From Pseudomonas putida (GTDB lineage Bacteria; Pseudomonadota; Gammaproteobacteria; Pseudomonadales; Pseudomonadaceae): a DNA stretch of 64,000 bases. The stretch lies in the NCBI RefSeq assembly GCF_028682635.1, contig NZ_JANHLK010000004.1:124001-188000 (forward strand), read 5' to 3'. Of this stretch, positions 26,578 to 39,987 are shown in pieces. The position numbers were made by a program, and so were the translations under genes. The notes beneath the pieces were generated by a model. The model worked only from the letters and a program-made list of their open reading frames with translations, did not search any database and had not been told where the DNA came from. Position 1 is the first letter of the stretch, and each line of letters starts with the position of its first letter.

Positions 26578-28476
26578 TTAGATCGCGCCGCGTTTACGCA
26601 GCAGATCCAGCACTTGCTTCACGCCCTCTTCCAGCGACACGGACTGGGTGTCGATCACCAGATCGGCATCCAGCGGCACGTCGTACGGGAAGGATTCGCC
26701 CGGGATGTTATCCCCGGCCGCCGCGTAAAGGCCTTGCGGGTCACGCTCGGCGCAGACCGTCGGCGAAGCCTGGACGTAGACCGTCAGCAGACGTTCCTTG
26801 CCGATCAGTTCCCGCGCCTGTTCACGACCTTCGGCACTCGGTGCAACGAACGCCGCCAGGGTCAGCAGGCCGGCTTCGTTGAACTGACGCGCCACATGCG
26901 CGGCACGACGCCAGTTCTCGGTGCGCCCGGCGCGATCCTGTGGCAGACCTTTGTTCAGGTCGTGACGCAGGTTCTGGCCATCGAGCACGAACACCGCACG
27001 ACCCAGGTCGAACAGCTTGCGCTCAACCGCATAGGCAAGGGTGCTCTTGCCCGCGCCCGACAAGCCGCTGAACAACACGGTGGCCGGTTGCTGGCCGAAG
27101 CGCTGGGCGCGTTCTTCGGTGGCAACGTGGGCCAGTTTGCCGTGGTGCGTGCTGGTGCCATGGGCCAACGGCTGGGCGACGATCATGCCGGCGCCGACGG
27201 TGCCGTTGGTCAGGCGGTCGATGATGATGAACGCACCGGTGGTGCGGTTGCTGTCGTAACCGTCGAGGGCAATCGGCGCGTCGAGCGCGATCTTGACCTT
27301 GCCGATTTCGTTCAGCTGCAACGCGCTGGCCGGGCCTTCTTCCAGGGTGTTGACGTCGACCTTGTTGACGATGCTGGCGATGGAGCCCGGCACGTAACTG
27401 GTGGCGCGCTTGATGTCGTATTTCTTGCCCGGCAGCATCGGCTCTTCGGCCATCCATACGAGCATGGCTTCGAAGCTGTCGGTCACCGGCGGCACGTTGT
27501 CGGCGTGAACCAACAGGTCGCCACGGGAGATGTCGATTTCGTCTTCCATGGTCAGGGTGACTGCCTGACCTGGACCTGCGTGTTCCAGCTCACCTTCGAA
27601 GGTGACGATGGATTTCACGCGGCTGCTCTTGCCCGACGGCAGCACCACGACTTCGTCGCCTTTCTTGACGATGCCGCTGGCCAGGGTGCCGGCGAAACCG
27701 CGGAAGTTCAGGTTCGGACGGTTGACGTACTGCACCGGGAAACGCAGGTCGGTGAAGTTGCGGTCGCCCGCCACTTCCACGGTCTCGAGGATTTCCATCA
27801 GCGACTGGCCGGTGTACCACGGCGAGCGCTCGGACTTGTTCACCACGTTGTCGCCCTTCAAGGCGGACATCGGCACGAAGTGCATGCTGGTCGGCTTGAG
27901 CTTCAGGCCTTCGGCGAACTGCAGGTAGTCGGCCTTGATCGACTCGAACACGCCCTGGTCGAAGTCCTTGAGGTCCATCTTGTTGATGGCGACGACGATG
28001 TGCTTGATGCCCAGCAACGAGGCGATGAAGCTGTGGCGGCGGGTCTGGGTCTGCACGCCGTAGCGGGCATCGACCAGGATGATCGCCAGGTCACAGGTGG
28101 AGGCACCGGTGGCCATGTTGCGGGTGTACTGCTCATGGCCGGGGGTGTCGGCGATGATGAATTTGCGCTTGGCGGTGGAGAAGTAGCGGTATGCGACATC
28201 GATGGTGATGCCTTGCTCGCGCTCGGCCTGCAGGCCATCGACCAGCAGCGCCAGGTCGATGTCTTCACCGGTGGTGCCGACTTTTTTCGAGTCGCGGGTA
28301 ATGGCTTCCAGGTGATCTTCGTAGATCATCTTGGAGTCGTGCAGCAGGCGCCCGATCAGGGTGCTCTTGCCGTCGTCGACGTTACCGCAAGTCAAAAAGC
28401 GCAGCAGCTCTTTACGTTCGTGCTGGCCCAGGTAAGCGAGGATGTCCTCGCTGATCAAATCAGATGCGTGCGACAT
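26578..28476 (-). CDS. cysN: Sulfate adenylyltransferase subunit 1 / adenylylsulfate kinase fusion (CysNC)
   Basis: 632 residues. The N-terminal GTPase part has GNVDDGKS at 31-38, [13 protein letters not shown] and NKMD; the C-terminal part is an APS kinase with its own P-loop GLSGAGKS near 470 and [13 protein letters not shown]. Together with CysD it makes adenylylsulfate from sulfate and ATP, driven by GTP hydrolysis, and the kinase part converts it to PAPS. AAGGGG precedes the ATG, 9 bases after cysD. Confidence 0.97.
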   Translation of the reverse strand: MSHASDLISEDILAYLGQHERKELLRFLTCGNVDDGKSTLIGRLLHDSKMIYEDHLEAITRDSKKVGTTGEDIDLALLVDGLQAEREQGITIDVAYRYFSTAKRKFIIADTPGHEQYTRNMATGASTCDLAIILVDARYGVQTQTRRHSFIASLLGIKHIVVAINKMDLKDFDQGVFESIKADYLQFAEGLKLKPTSMHFVPMSALKGDNVVNKSERSPWYTGQSLMEILETVEVAGDRNFTDLRFPVQYVNRPNLNFRGFAGTLASGIVKKGDEVVVLPSGKSSRVKSIVTFEGELEHAGPGQAVTLTMEDEIDISRGDLLVHADNVPPVTDSFEAMLVWMAEEPMLPGKKYDIKRATSYVPGSIASIVNKVDVNTLEEGPASALQLNEIGKVKIALDAPIALDGYDSNRTTGAFIIIDRLTNGTVGAGMIVAQPLAHGTSTHHGKLAHVATEERAQRFGQQPATVLFSGLSGAGKSTLAYAVERKLFDLGRAVFVLDGQNLRHDLNKGLPQDRAGRTENWRRAAHVARQFNEAGLLTLAAFVAPSAEGREQARELIGKERLLTVYVQASPTVCAERDPQGLYAAAGDNIPGESFPYDVPLDADLVIDTQSVSLEEGVKQVLDLLRKRGAI

Positions 28477-28485
28477 GACAACCCC

Positions 28486-29403
28486 TTAGAAATAACCCTG
28501 ACGTTTTTTGTCTTCCATGGAGCCTGCGCCATCGTGGTCGATGACACGGCCCTGGCGCTCGGAAGTTCGCGTCAGGAGCATTTCCTGAATGATGTCCGTG
28601 AGGCTTTCGGCCTCGGACTCCACCGCGCCCGTCAACGGGTAGCAACCTAGGGTACGGAAACGCACTTTCTTTTTGACGATGCGGGCTTTGTCTTCATCGC
28701 TCAGGTGTTCGAGGATGCGCTCGTCGTCGATCATGATCAGGGTGCCGTTCTTCTCGATGACTTCACGCTCGGCGGCGAAGTACAGCGGGACGATCGGGAT
28801 GCCTTCCAGGTAGATGTACTGCCAGATGTCCAGCTCGGTCCAGTTCGACAACGGGAATACGCGGATGGATTCACCCTTGTTAACCTTGCCGTTGTAGACG
28901 TTCCAAAGCTCCGGACGCTGGTTCTTCGGGTCCCAGCGGTGCTTGCTGTCGCGGAACGAGTACACGCGCTCCTTGGCACGGGATTTCTCTTCATCGCGAC
29001 GGGCACCACCGAAGGCGGCGTCGAAACCATGCTTGTCCAGTGCCTGCTTCAGGCCCTCGGTCTTCATGATGTCGGTGTGCTTGGCGCTGCCGTGGGTGAA
29101 CGGGTTGATGTTCTGCGCCACGCCATCCGGGTTGACGTGGGTGATCAGGTCCAGGCCCAGCTCGGCAACCATCTTGTCGCGGAAAGCGTACATCTCCTGG
29201 AATTTCCAGCGAGTGTCGACGTGCATCACCGGGAACGGCAGCTTGCCTGGGAAGAAGGCCTTGCGTGCCAGGTGCAGCATCACGGCGGAGTCTTTACCGA
29301 TGGAGTACAGCATCACCGGGTTATCGAACTCGGCGGCCACCTCGCGGATGATGTGGATGCTTTCCGCCTCCAGCTGTTTCAGATGCGTCAGTTTGTCGAC
29401 CAT
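28486..29403 (-). CDS. cysD: Sulfate adenylyltransferase subunit 2
   Basis: 305 residues. PP-loop SIGKDS at 34-39; [21 protein letters not shown] ending and [12 protein letters not shown] are typical of CysD. It is the catalytic partner of CysN in forming adenylylsulfate, the first step of sulfate assimilation. It is the first gene of a two-gene operon. Confidence 0.97.
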   Translation of the reverse strand: MVDKLTHLKQLEAESIHIIREVAAEFDNPVMLYSIGKDSAVMLHLARKAFFPGKLPFPVMHVDTRWKFQEMYAFRDKMVAELGLDLITHVNPDGVAQNINPFTHGSAKHTDIMKTEGLKQALDKHGFDAAFGGARRDEEKSRAKERVYSFRDSKHRWDPKNQRPELWNVYNGKVNKGESIRVFPLSNWTELDIWQYIYLEGIPIVPLYFAAEREVIEKNGTLIMIDDERILEHLSDEDKARIVKKKVRFRTLGCYPLTGAVESEAESLTDIIQEMLLTRTSERQGRVIDHDGAGSMEDKKRQGYF

Positions 29404-29548
29404 GGCTACTCACGAAATCTTTCTTATGAACGGCCAGCGGGCCGTGTTCGAGCGGGGAATCCTAGCACAGCGCCCCCTTCTAATGAGGACGCCAACTAGA
29501 TCGAAAGAGCATATGAATATGCCCGCCCGTTTGGGCGCCTCGGACCTT

Positions 29549-29638
29549 TGTGGGAGCGGGCTTGCTCGCGAAGGCGGCGAATCAGTCAGCATAAATGTTG
29601 AATGACACACCGCATTCGCGAGCAAGCCCGCCCCCACA
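29549..29638. repeat. Paired REP element
   Basis: TGTGGGAGCGGGCTTGCTCGCGAA and TTCGCGAGCAAGCCCGCCCCCACA in inverted orientation. It follows the Nif3 gene's stop and sits upstream of cysD. Confidence 0.9.
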
Positions 29639-29639
29639 T

Positions 29640-30398
29640 TTAGATCGGGTTGGGGCAATCGATGAAGATGTGTTCGAGGGCGAACCTGCGCGCCAAGTAG
29701 TCACCCAGCGCCTGCACGCCATACCGCTCGGTGGCATGGTGACCGGCGGCGATGAAGCTGATGTCGTTCTCACGGGCACTGTGGAAGGTCTGCTCGGACG
29801 CTTCCCCGCTCAGGTACAGATCGACACCCGCCAGCACCGCCTGATCGATGTAGCCCTGACCGCCACCGGTGCACCAGCCGACCCGGCGTATCATGTTGCC
29901 GCCTTCGATCAGCAAAGGTTCGCGGCCCATCACCTCGCGCACGCGGCGGGCGAAGTCCCGGGGCGTCACGGGTTCGTTCAACGAACCGACCAGGCCGACG
30001 ATCTTCAAATTGTCCGGGTCCAGCGGACCTTCGACAGTGATGTCCAGCTGCCGCGCCAACTGCACGTTGTTGCCAACGTCAGGGTGCAGGTCCAGCGGCA
30101 GGTGATAGGACAGCAGGCTGATATCGTGCTTGAGCAGCGTCTTCAGGCGGCGCTGCTTCATGCCGGTGATGCACGGGTTTTCGCCTTTCCAGAAGTAGCC
30201 GTGATGCACCAGCACCAGGTCGGCGTTGGCCTCCACCGCAGCATCGAGCAAGGCCTGGCTGGCGGTGACGCCGCTGACGATGCGCATCACCTGCGGCCGG
30301 CCCTCGACCTGCAGGCCGTTGGGGCAGTAATCGGCAATTTTCGAACTGCCGAGGTAACGGTCGGCTTCTTCGACCAGGGTGCTCAGGGCGACGGCCAT
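29640..30398 (-). CDS. Nif3-like dinuclear metal-centre protein (YbgI family)
   Basis: 252 residues. Family patterns DYCPNGLQVEG, VHHGYFWKGE, LPLDLHPDVGNN and AGHHATERYG place metal-binding His/Asp residues as expected. Members form hexameric rings with a two-metal site; the physiological reaction is unsettled. GGAG is 6-7 bases before the ATG. Divergent from algW, as in P. aeruginosa. Confidence 0.92.
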   Translation of the reverse strand: MAVALSTLVEEADRYLGSSKIADYCPNGLQVEGRPQVMRIVSGVTASQALLDAAVEANADLVLVHHGYFWKGENPCITGMKQRRLKTLLKHDISLLSYHLPLDLHPDVGNNVQLARQLDITVEGPLDPDNLKIVGLVGSLNEPVTPRDFARRVREVMGREPLLIEGGNMIRRVGWCTGGGQGYIDQAVLAGVDLYLSGEASEQTFHSARENDISFIAAGHHATERYGVQALGDYLARRFALEHIFIDCPNPI

Positions 30399-30420
30399 AA
30401 AAGACTCCTAAATATCCCGT

Positions 30421-30448
30421 TCAGAGGCACGCGCGGCCTCGTATAATG
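30421..30448 (+). promoter_or_regulatory. Sigma-70-like promoter for algW
   Basis: -10 TATAAT at 30443-30448 is perfect; -35 TTCAGA at 30421-30426 is weak and the spacer is 16 bases. It lies about 54 bases before the algW start. Confidence 0.6.
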
Positions 30449-30501
30449 CGCGTCATTATGAGCGGTCTCATACCGCCTGCAACTCTCTCAGGACGTGCTT
30501 A

Positions 30502-31662
<1,161 letters not shown>

Positions 31663-31680
31663 GCCGTATACAAAAACCAA

Positions 31681-31764
31681 TGTGGGAGCGGGCTTGCTCG
31701 CGAAGGTGTGTCAGTCGACACCCATGTCGCTGACACAGCTTCGCGAGCAAGCCCACTCCCACAG
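31681..31764. repeat. Paired REP element
   Basis: TGTGGGAGCGGGCTTGCTCGCGAA and TTCGCGAGCAAGCCCACTCCCACA, between the convergent algW and hisC genes. Confidence 0.9.
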
Positions 31765-31767
31765 GGT

Positions 31768-32820
31768 TTATAGGTCGCCGAGGCCGTCGATCAGCGCCTG
31801 ATTCTGCTCAGGTGTACCGATCGAGATCCGCAGGAACTGGGCAATCCGCTCCTGCTTGAAGTGCCGGACAATCACGCCTTGCTCGCGCAGTTTGGCCGCC
31901 AGGCCTGCTGCATCGTGCTGGGGGTGACGGGCGAAAATGAAGTTCGCCGCCGATGGCAGTACTTCAAAGCCCTTCGCTTTCAACTGTGCAACAACCTTCT
32001 CGCGACTATCGATCACCAGGCGGCAAGTCTTGTCGAAGTACTCACGATCCTCGAACGCCGCCGCGGCCCCGACATTCGCCATCCGATCCAGCGGATAGGA
32101 GTTGAAGCTGTTCTTGATCCGCTCCAGCGCCTCGATCAGGTCCGGATGCCCCACCGCCAAGCCGACCCGCAGACCGGCCAGCGAGCGCGACTTGGACAGG
32201 GTCTGGGTCACCAGCAGGTTCGGATAACGATCCACCAGGCTGATCGCCGTCTCGCCGCCGAAATCGATGTAGGCCTCATCGACCACCACCACCGAATCCG
32301 GGCTGGCCTTGAGGATCTGCTCGATGGCATCGAGTGCCAACAGGCAACCGGTCGGTGCGTTCGGGTTGGGGAAGATGATCCCGCCGTTCGGTTTGGCGTA
32401 GTCCGCCGGGTTGATCTGGAACTGCTCGTCCAGCGGCACTGCATCGAACTGGATGCCGTACAACCCGCAGTAAACCGGGTAGAAGCTGTAGCTGATGTCC
32501 GGGAACAGCAACGGCTGATCGTGCTGCAGCAAGCCGTGGAAGATGTGCGCCAGGACTTCGTCGGAACCGTTGCCGAGAAACACCTGGTTGCTCTGCACGC
32601 CGTAGTACTGGGCCACGGCATTTTTCAGCCGATCGCTGTTCGGGTCCGGGTACAGGCGCAGGTTGTCGTTCAGTTCAGTCTGCATCGCAGCCAGGGCTTT
32701 GGGCGATGGACCGTACGGGTTTTCATTGGTGTTGAGCTTCACCAGTTTCGCCAGTTTTGGCTGTTCGCCCGGTACGTACGGCACCAGGTTCTTGACGAAC
32801 GGGCTCCAGAATTTACTCAT
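31768..32820 (-). CDS. hisC: Histidinol-phosphate aminotransferase
   Basis: 350 residues. Class I/II PLP enzyme: [28 protein letters not shown] and the PLP lysine Lys210 in [14 protein letters not shown]. It makes histidinol phosphate in histidine synthesis. AGGGGAA precedes the ATG; only one base separates it from the hisD stop (TGA G ATG), so it is coupled to hisD. The shorter start at 32820 is chosen over the open frame to 32862 for this reason. Confidence 0.96.
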   Translation of the reverse strand: MSKFWSPFVKNLVPYVPGEQPKLAKLVKLNTNENPYGPSPKALAAMQTELNDNLRLYPDPNSDRLKNAVAQYYGVQSNQVFLGNGSDEVLAHIFHGLLQHDQPLLFPDISYSFYPVYCGLYGIQFDAVPLDEQFQINPADYAKPNGGIIFPNPNAPTGCLLALDAIEQILKASPDSVVVVDEAYIDFGGETAISLVDRYPNLLVTQTLSKSRSLAGLRVGLAVGHPDLIEALERIKNSFNSYPLDRMANVGAAAAFEDREYFDKTCRLVIDSREKVVAQLKAKGFEVLPSAANFIFARHPQHDAAGLAAKLREQGVIVRHFKQERIAQFLRISIGTPEQNQALIDGLGDL

Positions 32821-32821
32821 C

Positions 32822-34147
32822 TCAGTTCCCCTGCTTGTCGTCGATGATGCGATATTCGGCACTGCGGGCGTGGGCGGTCAGCGACTCGCCACGGGCCAGC
32901 ACGGAAGCGGTTTTGCCCAGGTCGGACGCGCCCTGCTCCGAGCAAAAAATGATCGACGAACGCTTCTGGAAGTCGTACACACCCAGCGGCGACGAGAATC
33001 GCGCCGTGCCGGAAGTCGGCAACACATGGTTCGGGCCTGCGCAGTAGTCGCCCAGCGCTTCGCTGGTGTGACGGCCCATGAAGATGGCACCGGCATGGCG
33101 AATCTGCGGCAGCCAGGCCTGTGGATCGGCAACCGACAGCTCCAGGTGCTCCGGCGCGATGCGGTTGGCCACTTCGATGGCTTGCTCCATGTCGCGCACC
33201 TTGATCAGCGCACCACGGCCGTTGATCGAGGTTTCGATGATCTGGGCGCGTTCCATGGTCGGCATCAGCTTGGCGATGCTCGCGGCAACCTGGTCGAGGA
33301 ACTCGGCATCCGGGCTGACCAGGATCGCCTGGGCGTCTTCATCGTGCTCGGCCTGGGAGAACAGGTCCATGGCGATCCAGTCCGGATCGGTCTTGCCGTC
33401 ACACACCACGAGGATCTCCGACGGACCGGCGATCATGTCGATACCGACCTGGCCGAATACGTGGCGCTTGGCAGTGGCAACGTAGATGTTGCCCGGGCCG
33501 ACCACTTTATCGACCATCGGCACGCTTTCGGTACCGTAGGCCAACGCGGCCACCGCCTGGGCACCACCGATGGTGAATACACGGTCGACACCGGCGATGC
33601 AGGCGGCAGCCAGCACAAGCTCGTTGATCTCACCGCGAGGGGTCGGCACCACCATGACCACTTCGGTCACGCCGGCAACCTTGGCCGGAATCGCGTTCAT
33701 CAGCACCGACGACGGGTAGGACGCCTTGCCACCCGGCACGTACAGGCCGGCGCGATCCAGCGGCGTGACCTTCTGGCCCAGCACGGTGCCATCGGCCTCG
33801 GTGTAGCTCCAGGAGTCCTGCTTCTGCTTTTCGTGATAGCTGCGTACCCGGGCCGCGGCTTTTTCCAGGGCTTCGCGCTGGGGCACGGTAATGCGGGTCA
33901 GTGCCAGCTCCAGACGCTCGCGCGGCAGGATCAGGTCAGCCATGGACTTCACGTCCAGGCCGTCGAACTGACGGGTGAAGTCCACCAGCGCCGCGTCACC
34001 GCGCTCGCGCACGGCCTTGATGATGTCCAGCACCCGCTGATTGACCGAGTCGTCAGACACACTTTCCCAGCTCAGCAGATGATCCAGATGATGCGCGAAA
34101 TCCGGGTCAGCAGCGTTGAGTCGGCGAATTGCAGTCGGTGCGGTCAT
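32822..34147 (-). CDS. hisD: Histidinol dehydrogenase
   Basis: 441 residues. Characteristic segments: [30 protein letters not shown], and [19 protein letters not shown] with the zinc and catalytic His/Glu. It oxidises histidinol to histidine with two NAD. The Shine-Dalgarno GAGG, 8 bases before the ATG, lies within an inverted repeat that could mask it. It follows hisG after 127 bases containing a terminator-like hairpin. Confidence 0.97.
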   Translation of the reverse strand: MTAPTAIRRLNAADPDFAHHLDHLLSWESVSDDSVNQRVLDIIKAVRERGDAALVDFTRQFDGLDVKSMADLILPRERLELALTRITVPQREALEKAAARVRSYHEKQKQDSWSYTEADGTVLGQKVTPLDRAGLYVPGGKASYPSSVLMNAIPAKVAGVTEVVMVVPTPRGEINELVLAAACIAGVDRVFTIGGAQAVAALAYGTESVPMVDKVVGPGNIYVATAKRHVFGQVGIDMIAGPSEILVVCDGKTDPDWIAMDLFSQAEHDEDAQAILVSPDAEFLDQVAASIAKLMPTMERAQIIETSINGRGALIKVRDMEQAIEVANRIAPEHLELSVADPQAWLPQIRHAGAIFMGRHTSEALGDYCAGPNHVLPTSGTARFSSPLGVYDFQKRSSIIFCSEQGASDLGKTASVLARGESLTAHARSAEYRIIDDKQGN

Positions 34148-34154
34148 AGCGAGA

Positions 34155-34238
34155 GCCTCATAGGATTGGCAAAAAACTCAGGCGCCCTAACTTAGCAGTC
34201 GTTTCCGCTTGGGCACCTGAGAATTCTGGCTATGAGGC
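34155..34238 (-). terminator. Nested hairpin with intrinsic terminator between hisG and hisD
   Basis: Read on the minus strand: an inner stem CTCAGGTGCCC / GGGCGCCTGAG (34221-34211 and 34187-34177, one mismatch) is followed at once by TTTTTT, an intrinsic terminator. An outer perfect 9-bp pair GCCTCATAG / CTATGAGGC (34238-34230 and 34163-34155) encloses it, and its 3' arm contains the hisD Shine-Dalgarno sequence. Confidence 0.7.
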
Positions 34239-34274
34239 GGATAGACGGGCGCGACTCAAGGCCGCGCAGGTGAA

Positions 34275-34910
34275 TCAGCCGCGGTGTCGAGACTCCACTG
34301 CCTTGCGCAGGGTGTCGATCAACGCCTGGATACGGGCGTGCTGCATTTTCATCGAAGCCTTGTTGACGATCAGTCGGGAGCTGATGGCCGCGATGAAATC
34401 CTGTGGCTCCAGGCCGTTGGCCCGCAGCGTGTTACCGGTGTCGACCACGTCGATGATCTTGTCGGCCAGCCCGATCAGCGGCGCCAGTTCCATCGAGCCG
34501 TAGAGCTTGATGATGTCGACCTGACGGCCTTGTTCGGCGTAGTAACGCTTGGCAACGTTGACGAACTTGGTGGCGATACGCAGGCGGCCCTTGGGCTCGA
34601 CTGCGCCGACCTTGCCGGCGGTCATCAACTTGCACTGGGCAATCTGCAGGTCCAGCGGCTCGTACAGGCCCTGGCCGCCGTATTCCATCAGCACGTCTTT
34701 ACCGGCGACACCGAGGTCGGCGGCACCATGCTCGACATAAGTCGGCACGTCGGTGGCACGCACGATCAACAGGCGTACATCTTCCTGGGTCGTGGGGATG
34801 ATCAGCTTGCGGCTCTTGTCCGGATTCTCGGTCGGCACGATGCCCGCTTCAGCCAGAAGCGGCAGGGTGTCGTCAAGGATGCGGCCCTTGGACAGTGCGA
34901 TGGTCAACAT
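34275..34910 (-). CDS. hisG: ATP phosphoribosyltransferase, short form (HisG)
   Basis: 211 residues, the short form, which needs the HisZ regulatory subunit (not in the window). Visible: [25 protein letters not shown], the PRPP-binding region [14 protein letters not shown]. It catalyses the first step of histidine synthesis, joining ATP and PRPP. AAGGA is about 12 bases before the ATG. It lies 129 bases after murA and upstream of the terminator-like element before hisD. Confidence 0.95.
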   Translation of the reverse strand: MLTIALSKGRILDDTLPLLAEAGIVPTENPDKSRKLIIPTTQEDVRLLIVRATDVPTYVEHGAADLGVAGKDVLMEYGGQGLYEPLDLQIAQCKLMTAGKVGAVEPKGRLRIATKFVNVAKRYYAEQGRQVDIIKLYGSMELAPLIGLADKIIDVVDTGNTLRANGLEPQDFIAAISSRLIVNKASMKMQHARIQALIDTLRKAVESRHRG

Positions 34911-35039
34911 GGGAAACGTCAGTCCTTATCAAGGTACTCATGCCCGGTCGCAAATGGCGCCGGACATACATCGAGGGTGTAGACCACCCTCGACTTTGAA
35001 CAATTCAACGGGCACTTCCCTGTGCCCATGCAGCAGGTA

Positions 35040-36567
<1,528 letters not shown>

Positions 36568-36681
36568 GCTCAACCTCAATCGGCGCCCTGTGCGCGCGGG
36601 TCGGACATCATACAAAAAAGCCCCGCGCCTGCGAACCCCGGGAAGCAGGACTCTGACGGGGGGCTTCCTTATAGATGCGGG

Positions 36682-36987
36682 TTAGGGATGCGCCAACAGC
36701 TCGGTCAGCTCACTGACCTGGGCTATTTCGCGCATATCTTCTGGCATCCCGCGGATGCTCAGCGCCTTGCCGGCCGCCTGGGCATCACGCATGAAACACA
36801 ACAGCAACGACAGACCGACGCTGCTGGACTTCTCCACCGCTGAACAATCGACCACCACGGCCGCGGCCTTGCTGGAGTTAATCAGCGACTGCCCCTGCCG
36901 GCGCAGTTCCGGACCGGTTCGATAATCCAGCACACCGCTGAGCCGCAGCTCGCCGGCCTCGTCCATGCGGACCGCCGACTCACTCAT
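36682..36987 (-). CDS. mlaB: STAS-domain protein MlaB
   Basis: 101 residues. STAS fold: GELRLSGVLDYRTG, VVVDCSAVEKSSSVGLSLLL. It is the cytoplasmic partner that stabilises the MlaFE ABC transporter, which moves phospholipid between membranes. The ATG overlaps the mlaC stop by 4 bases (ATGA). Confidence 0.93.
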   Translation of the reverse strand: MSESAVRMDEAGELRLSGVLDYRTGPELRRQGQSLINSSKAAAVVVDCSAVEKSSSVGLSLLLCFMRDAQAAGKALSIRGMPEDMREIAQVSELTELLAHP

Positions 36988-37625
36988 TGGGTCTGTTTCT
37001 CGGTGGATTCCTTGGCCTTGGCGACTTCCCCTGCCCAACCATTGATGGTTTTGTCCAGGTCGTTGCCATTGCGCTGCATCGCATCAGCGAACTGATCACG
37101 GAACAGCTTGCCAATGTTGATGCCGTTGATGATGACGTTACGCAGCTTCCACTCGCCGCCGACCTTCTCCAGCGTGTAGGACACAGGATAGATCGCGCCG
37201 TTGCTGCCCTTGACCGTCATGCCGACGCTGGTACGTTCGCCCGACTCGTCCTTGGCAGGGTCAACGGTGATGCCCTGGTTGTTGTACTCGAGCAGGGCAT
37301 TGCCATAGAACTGGAACAGACCCTTCTTGAAGTTTTCTTCAAAGGTCTTCATTTGCGCAGGTGTGGCTTTGCGCGAGTACTTGACCGTCATGATGCTCTT
37401 GGAAATGCCCTCGGCATCCACCACCGGGCCGACAATGCTGTTGAGCGCTGCATAGAAGTCCTGCGGATCCTGCTTGTACTTCTCTTTGTTGGCGGCCAGG
37501 TCGGCCAGCAACCGGTTGGTAGTGTCCTGGACCAGTTCGTGCGCGGAAGGTGCCGCCACGGCGTTAGCCACCAACGGCAAGGCCGCGAGCAAAACCAACA
37601 GGCCACGTCGCAAGGTAGAGATCAT
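36984..37625 (-). CDS. mlaC: Periplasmic phospholipid carrier MlaC
   Basis: 213 residues with a signal peptide (GLLVLLAALPLVANAVAA). The body matches MlaC/Ttg2D: SIVGPVVDAEGISKSIM, VKYSRKATPAQMKTFEENFKKGLF, EWKLRNVIINGINIGKLFRDQF. It shuttles phospholipid between the outer-membrane MlaA and inner-membrane MlaD. Located between mlaD (11 bases) and mlaB (overlap). Confidence 0.95.
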   Translation of the reverse strand: MISTLRRGLLVLLAALPLVANAVAAPSAHELVQDTTNRLLADLAANKEKYKQDPQDFYAALNSIVGPVVDAEGISKSIMTVKYSRKATPAQMKTFEENFKKGLFQFYGNALLEYNNQGITVDPAKDESGERTSVGMTVKGSNGAIYPVSYTLEKVGGEWKLRNVIINGINIGKLFRDQFADAMQRNGNDLDKTINGWAGEVAKAKESTEKQTQ

Positions 37626-37636
37626 TCAAAAGCTCC

Positions 37637-38104
37637 TCATTTGGCGTCTTTGCTAACGGTATTGAGCAGGAATTTACCGATCAGGTCCTCGAGCACCAGC
37701 GACGACTGGGTGTCATGGATGGTCCCGCCATCCTTGAGCAGGGCTTCTTCCCCACCCACGCTGATACCGATGTACTTCTCGCCCAACAGGCCAGCGGTCA
37801 GGATAGATGCAGTGGAGTCTGCCGGTAGATTATCTACACGCTTCTCCAGCTGCATGGTCACCCGACCAGTGAAACTGTCGCGGTCCAGATCGATTGCCGT
37901 GACCTTGCCGATGGTCACACCGGCCATGGTCACCTTGGCTCTGACAGTCAATCCGGCGATATTGTCGAAATACGCATAAAGTTTATAGGTTTCGGTGTTC
38001 GGGCTCGGGGACAGGCCACTGACCCGCAACGCCAGCAACAGCAAAGCCAGGATGCCAGCCAGCAAGAAAAGGCCGACACCGATTTCCAGGGTGCGGTTTT
38101 GCAT
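37637..38104 (-). CDS. mlaD: MCE-domain lipoprotein-shuttle subunit MlaD
   Basis: 155 residues. An N-terminal membrane segment (EIGVGLFLLAGILALLLLALRVSGL) and one MCE domain (YFDNIAGLTVRAKVTMAGVTIGKVT, LLGEKYIGISVGG). It forms a hexamer on the MlaFE transporter that binds phospholipid. Its ATG overlaps the mlaE stop by one base (TGATG). Confidence 0.95.
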   Translation of the reverse strand: MQNRTLEIGVGLFLLAGILALLLLALRVSGLSPSPNTETYKLYAYFDNIAGLTVRAKVTMAGVTIGKVTAIDLDRDSFTGRVTMQLEKRVDNLPADSTASILTAGLLGEKYIGISVGGEEALLKDGGTIHDTQSSLVLEDLIGKFLLNTVSKDAK

Positions 38105-38901
38105 CAGAAATCTCCAAACATCAAGGCGGTCAGAATAAAGTCCAGGCCGAGCACAGCCAAAGAGGCATACACCACGGTCTTGGTAGTGGCACGACTGATC
38201 CCTTCTGAAGTGGGCTCACAGTCATAGCCTTGGAATACGGCGATCCAGGTCACGACAAAGGCAAAGACCATGCTTTTGATGATGCCGTTGAGCACATCGT
38301 CGGCAAACGTCACGCTGTTCTGCATGTTCGCCCAGTAGGAGCCGTCATAGACACCCAGCCAGTCGACGGCCACCCAGGAACCGCCCCAGATACCCACCAC
38401 GCTGAAAATCATCGCCAGCACCGGCAAGGAAATGAAGCCGGCCCACAGGCGCGGGGCAATGATGTACTTGAGCGGGTCCACCCCGATCATTTCCAGGCTG
38501 GAGAGCTGTTCGGTGGACTTCATGTTGCCGATTTCCGCCGTCAGCGCCGAACCGGCACGCCCGGCGAACAGCAATGCGGTGACCACCGGCCCCAGTTCAC
38601 GCAGCAGCGTCAGCGCCACCATCTGCCCCACCGCCTGCTCCGAACCGTAGCTGGACAGGATGTTGAAGCCCTGGAGCGCCAGCACCATGCCGATGAATAT
38701 CCCGGAGACCACGATGATCACCAGGGACATTACCCCCACCGAATGCAGTTGCTTGACCAGCAGGCCAAACCCGCCACCGATCCCCCCGCGTCCCAGCAGT
38801 GCATGAAACAGGAAAATCGAGGAGCGCCCGAACACCGCCAGCACATCGATGCCCGCGTGGCCGAACCGGCGCACCCTTTCCAACAGTGAAATCTTGCGCA
38901 T
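38104..38901 (-). CDS. mlaE: Phospholipid ABC transporter permease MlaE
   Basis: 265 residues, hydrophobic; MlaE features [43 protein letters not shown] (conserved loop) and a C-terminal membrane helix. It is the permease of the Mla system. The ATG at 38901 overlaps the mlaF stop (TGATG); the codon before it is TTG and not needed as start. Confidence 0.95.
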   Translation of the reverse strand: MRKISLLERVRRFGHAGIDVLAVFGRSSIFLFHALLGRGGIGGGFGLLVKQLHSVGVMSLVIIVVSGIFIGMVLALQGFNILSSYGSEQAVGQMVALTLLRELGPVVTALLFAGRAGSALTAEIGNMKSTEQLSSLEMIGVDPLKYIIAPRLWAGFISLPVLAMIFSVVGIWGGSWVAVDWLGVYDGSYWANMQNSVTFADDVLNGIIKSMVFAFVVTWIAVFQGYDCEPTSEGISRATTKTVVYASLAVLGLDFILTALMFGDF

Positions 38902-39710
38902 CAACGCTTCCCCAGAAGATCTGCGCGGTAATCCGTCGCTGGAAAGTGATAGGCGACCGGACCGTCGGGCTCGCCTGTCATGAATTGACGGATACGCGGC
39001 TCGTCCGAGTTCATCAGTTCGTCGGGCGTGCCCTGCCCCAATACCTGGCCATCGCCCACCACATAGATGTAGTCGGCAATGCTGGCGGTTTCGGCCAGGT
39101 CATGGGACACCACGATACTGGTAATGCCCAGCGCATCGTTGAGCAAGCGGATCAGACGCACCAGCACACCCATGGCAATGGGGTCCTGGCCGACAAAAGG
39201 CTCGTCATACATGAGAATCTGTGGATCGAGCGCAATCGCCCGCGCCAGTGCGACGCGACGTTTCATGCCGCCGGACAGCTCGTCGGGCATCAGGTCGATG
39301 GCGCCACGCAACCCCACGGCCTGCAATTTGAGCAGGACGATGTCGCGGATCATTTCTTCGGGCAGCCCGGTATGAACGCGCAACGGGAAGGCGACGTTCT
39401 CGAAGACATCGAGGTCGGTAAACAGTGCGCCACTCTGAAACAGCACACCCATGTGCTTGCGTGCATCGAACAGATCACTGCGCGACAACGCCGGCAGGTT
39501 CTGGCCATTGACCCAGACTTCGCCACTGGCAGGCCGCAACTGCGCGCCCATCAGGCGCAACAGCGTGGTCTTGCCACATCCGGAAGGCCCCATGATGCCG
39601 GTGACCTTGCCGCGCGGGATGCGGATATCAATGTTATTGAAAATGCTGCGCGTACCGCGCTTGAAGGTCAGTCCCTTCAGCTCGACCGCGTAGGCGTTAT
39701 CGGCGCTCAT
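38901..39710 (-). CDS. mlaF: Phospholipid ABC transporter ATPase MlaF
   Basis: 269 residues. Walker A GPSGCGKT at 41-48, signature LSGGM and Walker [14 protein letters not shown]. It powers the MlaFEDB complex that maintains outer-membrane lipid asymmetry. First gene of the mlaFEDCB-ibaG-murA run, divergent from kdsD. Confidence 0.96.
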   Translation of the reverse strand: MSADNAYAVELKGLTFKRGTRSIFNNIDIRIPRGKVTGIMGPSGCGKTTLLRLMGAQLRPASGEVWVNGQNLPALSRSDLFDARKHMGVLFQSGALFTDLDVFENVAFPLRVHTGLPEEMIRDIVLLKLQAVGLRGAIDLMPDELSGGMKRRVALARAIALDPQILMYDEPFVGQDPIAMGVLVRLIRLLNDALGITSIVVSHDLAETASIADYIYVVGDGQVLGQGTPDELMNSDEPRIRQFMTGEPDGPVAYHFPATDYRADLLGKR

Positions 39711-39948
39711 CTAAACTCCTTGCGATGCAGCCTCACACTCGGACGCCTGGCTTCCTGACAAAAGCACACTACCTCCTGGGCGGGCCGAACTGGCGGCGAA
39801 CTATATCACTGCAAGCGGCACGCGCCCAAGGCCAATGCCGGGCCATGTTCAGCAACATGACAGCCAGGAAGGCTCAATCCAGAGGGGATTAGGTAACAAT
39901 GAATGACAATGGGCAACGAACTTGCGTGAGGGTTTGAACCATACCGGC

Positions 39949-39954
39949 TATAAT
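39949..39954 (+). promoter_or_regulatory. -10 element upstream of kdsD
   Basis: TATAAT, 34 bases before the kdsD ATG. No good -35 at 16-18 bases; TTGCGT lies at a 21-base distance. Sits in the 277-base mlaF/kdsD divergent region, which holds no gene. Confidence 0.5.
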
Positions 39955-39987
39955 CGCCGCCTTTTCATCAGGCTAAACATTTTCGAA

